NCBI GenBank assembly: GCA_017460745.1
Contig: JAFUAL010000026.1
Span: 1-50,491, forward strand
Length of the DNA: 50,491 bases
From: Bacilli bacterium
GTDB lineage: Bacteria; Bacillota_I; Bacilli_A; RF39; UBA660
Direction: 5' to 3'
This document shows positions 44,762-50,491 of this stretch, in pieces. A model generated the notes under the pieces. It was not told the DNA's origin. It searched no databases and saw nothing but the letters and a program-made list of their open reading frames with translations. A program made the translations under genes and the position numbers. The first letter of the stretch is position 1, and every line of letters starts with the position of its first letter.

Positions 44762-45826
44762 TTATTCATTACAAGTTTTAAATATAAATTTCTTTTGTAT
44801 TCTATAACTCATGAAATATAATAAAGTATCAACTACTATTTTAATTAAAGTTTCACTTCTAACAATTACTTTACTTATTAATACAACCATTAAAGCAGAT
44901 AAGATCATTTTTAAAAAACTTAGTAAATAATATTTAAAAATAATATCCTTAGCTTTTTCTTTAGAATTAAACACAAAACTTTTTGTTAAATTAAAATTCA
45001 AAAATTCAGAAATAATTCTGGCTATAAACGTTGCAAGTATTATAGATAAATATCCCATACTATAAAAAACATTTAAGAATATAGTAAATAAAATTAAATC
45101 AACTAAAGCTGACATTAAACTAGTAATTAAAAAACGAAATGATTCTTTTAGCATTACTTTATATATTTTAAATGAATCTTGTACTTTATTAAATTTAGAT
45201 TCATCTTCTTCGTAATAGACAGTTTCTATTTCTACTTCTTTTATTTCTATTTTCTTATTTACAAAATAAATTAATTCTTCCATTTCATATTCGTATCTAT
45301 CACCTTTAATTTCTAAACAATTTTCTAGATATTCATTAGGTATCCCACGAAGTCCTGTTTGAGTATCAAATATTTTAGTTCCATACAAAAACTTAAAAAT
45401 TGTACTAGTTATTTGATTTCCCATTCTATTAGGCAGTGGAACATTTTTTGATTTAAAATTACGACTACCAAGTACTATTTTATCTTTTCCCATATTATCA
45501 ATCACTTTTAAAACATCACTTGGTTTATGTTGATAATCAGCATCAACTGTAACAATTCCTAAATACTTATCTTGTAAGTCATTAAGATAATAATCTATAC
45601 CATATTTCATTGCATAGCCTTTACCTGAATTTTCAGAGTATTCTAAGACTATACAATTATTTTTTTCTCTTAATTCATTAAAAATTTTATCAGAATTTAT
45701 ACTTCCATCATTTACTATTAAAATATCTAATTTACATTTACTCAAATCATCTACTAACTCTATTAATTTAGTACTTGGATTATATGCTGGTATTAATATT
45801 AGATATTTATTGCTCTTATTTTTCAT
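44762..45826 (-). CDS. GT2 glycosyltransferase fused to GtrA-like membrane domain
   Basis: A 354-residue fusion. Residues 1 to about 225 form a DPM-like GT-A domain: LILIPAYNPSTKLIEL, NDGSINSD (near 40), VDADYQHKPSD (near 92; DxD type), GSRNFKSKNVPLPNRMG (near 115) and DTQTGLRGIP (near 146). Residues about 232-354 carry four hydrophobic segments and end YFMSYRIQKKFIFK, the GtrA pattern. It could load a sugar on undecaprenyl phosphate and pass it on within one protein. The ATG at 45826 follows GAGGT. TGTTATACT (45850-45842) gives a very short leader. Confidence 0.8.
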   Translation of the reverse strand: MKNKSNKYLILIPAYNPSTKLIELVDDLSKCKLDILIVNDGSINSDKIFNELREKNNCIVLEYSENSGKGYAMKYGIDYYLNDLQDKYLGIVTVDADYQHKPSDVLKVIDNMGKDKIVLGSRNFKSKNVPLPNRMGNQITSTIFKFLYGTKIFDTQTGLRGIPNEYLENCLEIKGDRYEYEMEELIYFVNKKIEIKEVEIETVYYEEDESKFNKVQDSFKIYKVMLKESFRFLITSLMSALVDLILFTIFLNVFYSMGYLSIILATFIARIISEFLNFNLTKSFVFNSKEKAKDIIFKYYLLSFLKMILSALMVVLISKVIVRSETLIKIVVDTLLYFMSYRIQKKFIFKTCNE

Positions 45827-46021
45827 ACATACCTCATACAAAGTATAACATAAATTTAAAAAAGTTTAAATATAATATAATTAATTATTTTAAACTAGCA
45901 ACACATGATATAAGTATCTCTAAATATTTAAAATTAAATAATATAAATATCTATGAAAAAGCAAAATTATTTAGACTAAAATTTTAACCAAAATAAAATT
46001 ACAAAAATATCACAAAAATGT

Positions 46022-46050
46022 TTGATAATATTTTTCATAAGGAATACTTA
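46022..46050 (+). promoter_or_regulatory. Possible promoter of copy A toxin mRNA
   Basis: TTGATA (46022-46027), 17-base spacer, TACTTA (46045-46050). It is aligned with, but weaker than, the copy B promoter. Confidence 0.35.
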
Positions 46051-46096
46051 ATTAGTTGGGTGATTGCCTCTTTTCTATGAAAGGAGGATTGATAGT

Positions 46097-46171
46097 ATAT
46101 CAAAGAGAGACTTTCTAGTTTTATTTTTGATTATAATTGTCCTTTTATTAATAGGATTACTTTATAAATAA
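46097..46171 (+). pseudogene. Degenerate small hydrophobic toxin frame with ATA start (copy A)
   Basis: AAAGGAGG at 46080-46087 is followed nine bases later by ATA, the exact position of the ATG in copy C. The frame encodes 24 residues: SKRDFLVLF after the start, a run of Ile/Leu and a YK ending. No ATG, GTG or TTG in this frame is suitably placed. The mRNA ends can pair (46055-46068 with 46237-46249, 13 bp with one bulge). The start codon appears to have mutated, leaving a silenced or very weakly translated toxin next to an antisense promoter. ATA initiation at low level is the alternative. Confidence 0.5.
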
Positions 46172-46174
46172 TTT

Positions 46175-46296
46175 TATTATAAAAGAACCACCTAACAAAG
46201 CAACTCGTTAGGTGGTTTAACAATATTATAAATATTGGCAACACTCAACATTGCGAATTAAGTGTTCCTTTTTTATTATATGCAAGTTTCCTTGAC
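46175..46296 (-). ncRNA. Predicted antisense RNA of copy A
   Basis: Promoter TTGGCT (46331-46326), 17-base spacer ending TGG, TATTAT (46308-46303). The RNA has a 5' hairpin CAAG GAAA CTTG and would end at a perfect 11 bp hairpin (46186-46217) followed by CTTTTATAAT on the minus strand. It overlaps the 3' region of the copy A toxin mRNA. Ends are inferred. Confidence 0.45.
46186..46217. terminator. Shared hairpin at convergent ends, copy A
   Basis: AACCACCTAAC and GTTAGGTGGTT form a perfect 11 bp stem with a 10-base loop, the strongest hairpin in this island. Confidence 0.65.
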
Positions 46297-46447
46297 AAAT
46301 ACATAATACCACAAATATACATAAAAGCCAAAACATTCTTGATACAAGCACAATTTATAATAAAATAATATTAGTATATTCCAATTTAACGAGAAAATTT
46401 ATAATAAAATTCAGTCAAAACAAATTACAAAAAAATCACAAATTTAC

Positions 46448-46476
46448 TTGATTAGTATTTTCATTTGTGATACTAT
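46448..46476 (+). promoter_or_regulatory. Promoter of copy B toxin mRNA
   Basis: TTGATT (46448-46453), 17-base spacer ending TGA, TACTAT (46471-46476), an extended -10 form. Confidence 0.5.
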
Positions 46477-46538
46477 AGTTACAGGAACATTTAATGTGGG
46501 TGTCATCCTCCTATTCATTAATGAAGGGAGGTAGAAAG

Positions 46539-46631
46539 ATGAAAACTAAAACTTTTATTTTAAAAGTCTTAAAGCTCATTGCTATAATTTTACATATTTT
46601 TACCTTATTGGTTTTAATATTAAAAAAATAG
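46539..46631 (+). CDS. Small hydrophobic peptide, candidate type I toxin (copy B)
   Basis: A 30-residue frame from ATG 46539 behind GGGAGG. It begins MKTKTFILKVLKLIAII, has one hydrophobic span with a central His, and ends LILKK. Like copy C it has basic ends around a single membrane helix. The mRNA 5' arm (46496-46510) can pair with a 3' arm (46673-46687) over 15 bp with two G-U pairs, which would close the mRNA end to end. A convergent antisense promoter and a hairpin inside the overlap complete the type I layout. The family is not recognised. Confidence 0.65.
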   Translation: MKTKTFILKVLKLIAIILHIFTLLVLILKK

Positions 46632-46736
46632 ACACTCATCAACTAAGATAGAGTGTCTTCCACAATTTTATTGAGGATGACATTCACTTGCAAAATTAAA
46701 TGTTCCTCTTTTTTATTATATGCAAGTTTCCTTGAC
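46622..46736 (-). ncRNA. Predicted antisense antitoxin RNA of copy B
   Basis: Starts near 46736 from TTGACT (46771-46766), 17-base spacer ending TGA, TATTAT (46748-46743). It has a 5' hairpin CAAG GAAA CTTG and ends at GACACTC/GAGTGTC (46657-46631) followed on the minus strand by TATTTTTTT. It covers the 3' arm of the toxin mRNA (46673-46687) and the last toxin codons, so pairing would open the end-to-end fold or block translation. Ends are inferred. Confidence 0.55.
46631..46657. terminator. Shared hairpin at convergent ends, copy B
   Basis: 7 bp stem GACACTC/GAGTGTC with a 13-base loop. On the minus strand it is followed by TATTTTTTT, giving a good intrinsic terminator for the antisense RNA. 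Confidence 0.65.
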
Positions 46737-46742
46737 AAATAC

Positions 46743-46771
46743 ATAATATCACAAATATATATAAAAGTCAA
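46743..46771 (-). promoter_or_regulatory. Promoter of copy B antisense RNA
   Basis: TTGACT (46771-46766), 17 bases, TATTAT (46748-46743) with TGA before the -10 box. The copy A counterpart is at 46303-46331 with TTGGCT as -35. Confidence 0.55.
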
Positions 46772-46817
46772 AATATTTTTGATACAGGCAGAAATTATAA
46801 TTAAATAATATGAGTAT

Positions 46818-47515
46818 CTATAATTTTTTTAATAAAGTATTAAGCATATTATCGTCATCTATTTTCGTAATAGCAAAACATTTTTTACCTAAATCTTTGA
46901 AACTAGCACCACAATGATATAAAGTTTTGTTATCAATTATAATAATTTTAGTTTTAGATGTATTCAATATGTCTAACATAATTGAATAAGCATCATATAT
47001 TTGTCCCTCAAAAAATATATGATTATTTTTTCTTTAAAATTTGATAAAGTATCTTCAATTAAGTCAATTCTTTTAGAATTTTTAAAAACTAAATCATTAA
47101 TATATTTTTGTTCCATTAAACTCGTTGATATATACCTACGCATTTCAACGAAAGCATTTATAATTTGAATGCTTGTATTAATTGCAGTTTTTGTGTGCAA
47201 GACACTAGATAACATAGCAACTCCTTGTTCTGTAAATACATATGGTAAATATTTTATATTATTTCCTCTTTGATGACCATTTTTGTACAAGGTCGCAATC
47301 TGCGACCTTGTACACTTTTCTAATTCTTCATATGTTACTTGAAAGCAAAAATTGAAAGGAAATCTTTTAGTATTTCTTCTAACAGATTCATTTATTCTTT
47401 TAGTTTCTGTTTCATATAACTTTGCTAAATCTGAATCGAACATCACTTGTACTCCACGTATTTCATAAATCATGTTTTCAATTTTTATATTTTCTTTTTC
47501 TATCACTTCATTCAT
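46818..47515 (-). pseudogene. ORF6N-domain protein, frameshifted and internally deleted
   Basis: The ATG at 47515 follows GGAGG. Residues 1 to about 150 carry an ORF6N domain (RGVQVMFDSDLAKLYE near 20, RFPFNFCFQVT near 51, YVFTEQGVAMLSSVL near 92), a putative DNA-binding module of phage and island genes. The frame stops at 46973. Adding one A to the A6 run near 47031-47036 restores NNHIFFEGQIYDAYSIML and runs on to TAG at 46818. The restored tail jumps from IIIIDN straight to KTLYHCGASFKDLGKK, so the middle of the usual C-terminal phospholipase-D-like region (about 50 codons) appears missing. The gene is decayed twice over. Confidence 0.78.
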
Positions 47516-47541
47516 TTTAATACCTCCATTTAATAAAAATA

Positions 47542-47584
47542 GTAAATATAATAGTCAATATTTATATCAATCTATTATATTTAC
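47542..47584. promoter_or_regulatory. 13 bp inverted repeat upstream of the ORF6N gene, candidate operator
   Basis: GTAAATATAATAG (47542-47554) and CTATTATATTTAC (47572-47584) are perfect inverted copies with a 17-base gap. They flank TTGACT/TTGATA-type boxes upstream of the start at 47515. The spacing suits a dimeric regulator. It is too AT-rich to be a good terminator. Confidence 0.45.
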
Positions 47585-47674
47585 CACCAGTAAATTTATA
47601 GTATTATAATTGTATTAAATATACAATAATATTTTTGTTAATTTATGAAAATAATTTTAAAAAGAAATTACTTA

Positions 47675-48517
47675 TCATTCTACTTCTATTTTAGCATCTG
47701 CTCTTTCTTCTAATAACTCTGGATTATTTAAAATATGTTCAAATAATTTAAAACTCTTTATTAAATAAAAGCCATCTGCAATTCTTTCATCAAAGTTAAT
47801 TCCAAAGTTACATGATTTGATAACTTTTTCTTTTCCATCAATTATTTTTATAGTATCTCTTACTTCTCCAATTGATGTAATAGAAGAACAATTTCCAAAA
47901 TTAGTGTTATTATGATAAATTGAATCACTTTTTAAAGATCCAATATTCGTTACAATAGCACTTGAAAAATAAATATCATCTTTTTGTAAATCAAGTGGTA
48001 ATAATCCTTTATCATCCATAAACTTTAAAAGTCCAACTACAGGTATTCTTATGATATTTGGAAGTTTACCTAGTATTTCAATAGCAGAGTTTGCCCCTTT
48101 GACTTTATCTTCCCTTTCTCTTACACCTTCAACTTTATCTCTTATTTTTTTGGATAAACTATCTAGTGTTTCATCTGGTGCAATCGGTACCTGAATCATT
48201 AATTCTTTAGAATTGTCTTCAAATGATACTTTGGCAACAAAAGCAATCACAACATCAGTATGCATAAACATATGACGATTTTGAACATAACGATTAAGTT
48301 TAGGACGATTATATATAGTTTTAGCAAATGCTAGTACTATAGCATGAAAAAACGTATATTTATTACCTTCCTTCTTCTTATCATCCAAATATTTCATTAA
48401 GCGTGTTACATCAACTCCTGTATTTATAAATACATCTGCATCACACCTTCTAGGTTTTAAATCAATTAAGATTTGTTCCATTCCCTTCATTTCAATTCTT
48501 TTACTATTAACTCTCAT
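47675..48517 (-). CDS. E2-like (2-oxoacid dehydrogenase) acyltransferase domain protein lacking lipoyl domain
   Basis: A 280-residue stand-alone catalytic domain of the E2/chloramphenicol-acetyltransferase fold. Motifs include TFFHAIVLAFAKTIYNRPKLNR (near 54-75), MIQVPIAPDETLDSLSKKI (near 106) and SSAIVTNIGSL (near 185). No lipoyl or E3-binding domain is present. At the usual HxxxDG site it reads DERIADGF, so the catalytic His is replaced by Glu. It is coupled to the acyl-CoA ligase gene by overlap, so it may take acyl groups from that enzyme or bind CoA without catalysis. ATG 48517 is preferred, with GTG 48529 possible. Confidence 0.75.
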   Translation of the reverse strand: MRVNSKRIEMKGMEQILIDLKPRRCDADVFINTGVDVTRLMKYLDDKKKEGNKYTFFHAIVLAFAKTIYNRPKLNRYVQNRHMFMHTDVVIAFVAKVSFEDNSKELMIQVPIAPDETLDSLSKKIRDKVEGVREREDKVKGANSAIEILGKLPNIIRIPVVGLLKFMDDKGLLPLDLQKDDIYFSSAIVTNIGSLKSDSIYHNNTNFGNCSSITSIGEVRDTIKIIDGKEKVIKSCNFGINFDERIADGFYLIKSFKLFEHILNNPELLEERADAKIEVE

Positions 48518-50261
48518 TTTTTTTCTCACTTTCTTTTTGTAAAGCAGTAAAATCTATTTTTCCCACTATAGTTTTAGGTAAACTATTTCGAAATTCAAAT
48601 TCTTTAGGAATTGAATAATGTGCTAAATTTTTCTTACATAATGATTTAATACTATCTATTAAATCTTGATTTTTATGATATCCTTTTTTTAAGACAATAA
48701 ACGCTTTTGGAACTTCTACTTTATATGGATGAGGAATTCCTACAACCGTTACTGCTAAAACAGCTTCATGCATACTTATTACTTCTTCGATTTGAGATGG
48801 ATATACATTATAACCACTTGAAACAATCATTCGTTTTATTCTTTGTTTATAAGTTATAAAACCATCTTTATCCATCGAACCAATATCACCTGTATGAAGC
48901 CAAATATTACCGTCTTTGTGATGTTTTAATACTTGATTAGTTTCAGCTTCATTTTTAAAATATCCTAGCATAACAACTGGTCCACATATACATATTTCAC
49001 CATCAACGCCATACTTTACAGGAGTCTCACTTCCAGGTTCAAATATCTTTATATAAATTCCTGGCCAAGGTATTCCAATGGTACCAGGACGACTAGCTCC
49101 TTTTAAATCAACTGCCACCGCAGCAACTGCCTCAGTTAAACCATATCCTTGAATCATATTAGTACGACTTCCATGTTCATACAAGAAATTATTAATATTT
49201 TCAACTCTTTCACGACTTAAAGTATCCCCCCCACTTATTACATATTTAAGATTCGATAAGTTAACATTTTGCATATTTTTATTAGTAGTAAGTACTTCAA
49301 ATAAAGTCGGAACTCCAACTAAAACTGATGGATTGTACTTCCTTAGTAAACTATCAAACTTCCCTGCTTTAAAAGTTGGAATTAACACCACTTCAGCCCC
49401 AACACAAAAAGCATCATTTATGGAAACTTCTAATCCAAACCCATGAAAAATTGGCATGATACCAAGAATTACATCATCACGATTTAAATCAGGATAAGCA
49501 TGAAGAGCACTTATTGTTGCTGAATTTACATTACCATTTGATAATACAATTCCTTTAGGGGTTCCAGTTGTTCCTCCACTTTGAAGTATTAAAGCTGGAT
49601 CATCCCTTCTTGCGATATTTGCATCATTTACATATTTTCTATTTAAATTCATAAAATATTTCCAAGAAATATATTTATTACTCAAATTACCATGATATCT
49701 ACTATTATAACTTTTTATTTTATAAATAAAACTTTTAAATTTTCCCATTGATAAACTAGGAGAAACAACAATTACTTTTTTTACTTTAGTTTTATCTATT
49801 ATATTATTAATCTTTCCTATAGTAATATCCATTGTAATTAAATATTTACTTTTATATAAATTAAGTGCATCTTTAATCTCATTTTCGGATAATAATGGAT
49901 GAATTAAATTAACAATTGCACCTATCTTATTTAAAGCATAAAAACTAATTAAAGCCTCAGGAATATTAGCACATACAATAGTTATAATATCGTACTTTTT
50001 TACTCCAAGCATTAAAAACTTTGAACTACATTTATCTATATAATTTAAAAATTCTCTATAAGTTATTCTTGTTCCATAATAATTAATTGCCGTCTTATCA
50101 TGATATTTATATTTTTCCATTTCACGTTTTAAAAATTCATATATATTTATATTTTTAACGCTTATATTCATATCACTTTTTTTGTAATACTTTTGCCAAG
50201 GTGCATCTGGAATCTTTTTTATACCAATAAAACTTAAAAATCTCATATCTAAAAAATCCAT
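48507..50261 (-). CDS. Acyl-CoA ligase / class I adenylate-forming enzyme
   Basis: A 584-residue ANL-superfamily enzyme with the P-loop LQSGGTTGTPKGIVLSNGN (near 230), MPIFHGFGLEVSIN (near 268), GYGLTEAVA (near 377), the hinge HTGDIGSMDKDGFITYKQRIKR (near 461, in two blocks), SGYNVYPSQIEEV (near 489) and a C-terminal PKTIVGKID with the catalytic Lys. It activates a carboxylic acid as acyl-AMP and transfers it to CoA or a carrier. Chain length is not predictable. The ATG follows GGAGG. It overlaps the E2-like gene, forming a two-gene operon. Confidence 0.88.
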   Translation of the reverse strand: MDFLDMRFLSFIGIKKIPDAPWQKYYKKSDMNISVKNINIYEFLKREMEKYKYHDKTAINYYGTRITYREFLNYIDKCSSKFLMLGVKKYDIITIVCANIPEALISFYALNKIGAIVNLIHPLLSENEIKDALNLYKSKYLITMDITIGKINNIIDKTKVKKVIVVSPSLSMGKFKSFIYKIKSYNSRYHGNLSNKYISWKYFMNLNRKYVNDANIARRDDPALILQSGGTTGTPKGIVLSNGNVNSATISALHAYPDLNRDDVILGIMPIFHGFGLEVSINDAFCVGAEVVLIPTFKAGKFDSLLRKYNPSVLVGVPTLFEVLTTNKNMQNVNLSNLKYVISGGDTLSRERVENINNFLYEHGSRTNMIQGYGLTEAVAAVAVDLKGASRPGTIGIPWPGIYIKIFEPGSETPVKYGVDGEICICGPVVMLGYFKNEAETNQVLKHHKDGNIWLHTGDIGSMDKDGFITYKQRIKRMIVSSGYNVYPSQIEEVISMHEAVLAVTVVGIPHPYKVEVPKAFIVLKKGYHKNQDLIDSIKSLCKKNLAHYSIPKEFEFRNSLPKTIVGKIDFTALQKESEKKNES

Positions 50262-50291
50262 AACAACCTCCGTTATTTTAATTATAAAATT

Positions 50292-50300
50292 AGTATATCA
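50292..50300 (-). promoter_or_regulatory. Extended -10 promoter of the acyl-CoA ligase operon
   Basis: TGATATACT at 50300-50292, about 30 bases before the start codon. The T-run of the neighbouring terminator lies at the -35 position. Confidence 0.45.
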
Positions 50301-50310
50301 TATTTTTATA

Positions 50311-50339
50311 AAGAAAAAAAGATAACATGAAAAGTTACC
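50311..50339 (-). terminator. Orphan terminator on the minus strand
   Basis: GGTAAC (50339-50334) pairs with GTTATC (50326-50321) with one G-U pair and is followed by seven Ts. No minus-strand gene is visible upstream, because the right side is occupied by a plus-strand transposase. Confidence 0.45.
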
Positions 50340-50392
50340 TAATTATTTACTGTAGTGTTACAATTGATGTGAAACATTTATATAGAAAAAAA

Positions 50393-50456
50393 GTGATTCA
50401 AGTCGTATAATATTGAGTCGTTCAAAAACAAATATTAACGAAAGGACTTGAATCAC
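50393..50456 (+). promoter_or_regulatory. 12 bp inverted repeat around the transposase promoter and ribosome site
   Basis: GTGATTCAAGTC (50393-50404) and GACTTGAATCAC (50445-50456) are perfect inverted copies. A TATAAT (50406-50411) lies between them, so a native transcript would start after the left arm. The right arm ends one base before the ATG and abuts the CGAAAGGA ribosome site. Transcripts entering from outside would fold and hide that site. Confidence 0.6.
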
Positions 50457-50457
50457 A

Positions 50458-50491
50458 TGAATAGTATAATAAAAAATAATGAAAAAAGCAA
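50458..50491 (+). CDS. Transposase N-terminus, cut by the window edge (family uncertain)
   Basis: ATG at 50458 follows AAAGGA at 50441-50446. Eleven codons are present (MNSIIKNNEKS) before the window edge. Identification as a transposase rests on context: an inverted repeat guarding the ribosome site, a solitary plus-strand start at a contig end and the IS at the opposite end. The family, for example IS4-like, cannot be fixed from so few residues. Confidence 0.35.

Larger units (their letters stand above)
45990..46377 (+). repeat. First unit of a tandem duplication (type I TA copy A)
   Basis: The unit matches 46410-46817 in order: an ATTACAAAAA-TATCAC block, promoter, 5' arm, ribosome site, hydrophobic frame, hairpin, 3' arm and a nearly identical distal segment. 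The distal parts (46251-46377 and 46688-46817) agree at most positions, for example TGCAAGTTTCCTTGACAAAT in both. Confidence 0.7.
46410..46817 (+). repeat. Second unit of the tandem duplication (type I TA copy B)
   Basis: Same order of elements as 45990-46377, with an intact ATG-started frame. Its right end touches the stop region of the ORF6N pseudogene. Confidence 0.7.

Noticed and set aside
45891..45987. Plus-strand frame ending in a YEKAKLFRLKF-like sequence, looking like a protein fragment
   Set aside because: No ribosome site or start in a sensible place, base composition is that of AT-rich spacer, and no motif is recognisable.
46288..46320. Plus-strand TTGACA within the duplicated segment as a promoter
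   Set aside because: There is no acceptable -10 box at 16-18 bases and no downstream frame. The minus-strand boxes in the same segment are better and fit the convergent layout.
1..50491. Use of UGA as tryptophan (Mycoplasma-type code), suggested by low G+C
   Set aside because: Many genes end in TGA at sensible positions (for example capG, rmlCD, the GT4 at 9376) and Trp is encoded by TGG in conserved motifs such as WCGPC.

Overview
The window is AT-rich (roughly 28% G+C by eye) and reads with the standard code: TGA is used as a stop and TGG for Trp. It carries a SigG-type sporulation sigma factor, a SirA-like protein, EF-P, a zinc-ribbon L33 and strong AGGAGG ribosome sites. This points to a low-GC Bacillota of the class Bacilli, probably an Erysipelotrichales- or RF39-like gut lineage. 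The placement is an inference. Both ends stop inside transposase genes, so the window is probably a whole contig broken at repeated insertion sequences.

Layout. 1-3.8 kb: a truncated IS3-type element, a Mbeg1-like hydrolase, a type III toxin-antitoxin locus (toxI repeats, attenuator, frameshifted toxN), a XerD-like recombinase and a metallophosphoesterase. 3.9-36.1 kb: a very large cell-surface polysaccharide region, almost all on the minus strand. It holds sugar-nucleotide pathways for UDP-L-FucNAc (capE/F/G-like), ADP-heptose (gmhA, hldE, gmhB), UDP-glucuronate (ugd) and dTDP-L-rhamnose (rmlA, a fused rmlC-rmlD, rmlB). It also holds about a dozen glycosyltransferases, a Wzx flippase, an ABC exporter (wzm/wzt), and GT2/DUF2304/GT-C/GtrA side-chain machinery resembling the streptococcal Gac cluster. 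36.2-40.6 kb: a polysaccharide deacetylase, a 0.5 kb non-coding region packed with short hairpins, and a WXG100/type VII-like cassette ending in a C39-like cysteine peptidase fusion. 40.7-45.8 kb: conserved chromosomal genes (PF06541 membrane protein, rluB, sirA-like, efp, rpmG, sigG, a GT2-GtrA fusion). 45.8-47.6 kb: an accessory island with a tandem pair of type I toxin-antitoxin-like units and a decayed ORF6N gene. 47.6-50.3 kb: an E2-like acyltransferase and an acyl-CoA ligase. The right end is the start of another transposase.

How it works together. The rhamnose genes, a DUF1972 rhamnosyltransferase and the ABC exporter suggest a rhamnose-containing chain made in the cytoplasm and exported whole. 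The GT2/DUF2304/flippase/GT-C set suggests side groups charged onto undecaprenyl phosphate, flipped and attached outside. FucNAc and D,D-heptose are the candidate decorations.

Most unusual content. Three copies (27.6-27.9, 46.0-46.3 and 46.4-46.8 kb) share one architecture: a 24-32-residue membrane peptide, a convergent antisense RNA promoter, a hairpin shared at the overlapping 3' ends, and 13-15 bp complementarity between the two ends of the toxin mRNA. I do not recognise this peptide family. The type III locus with an intact repeat array and a one-base frameshift in the toxin, and the tandem-hairpin RNA near 37.8 kb, are the next most interesting items.
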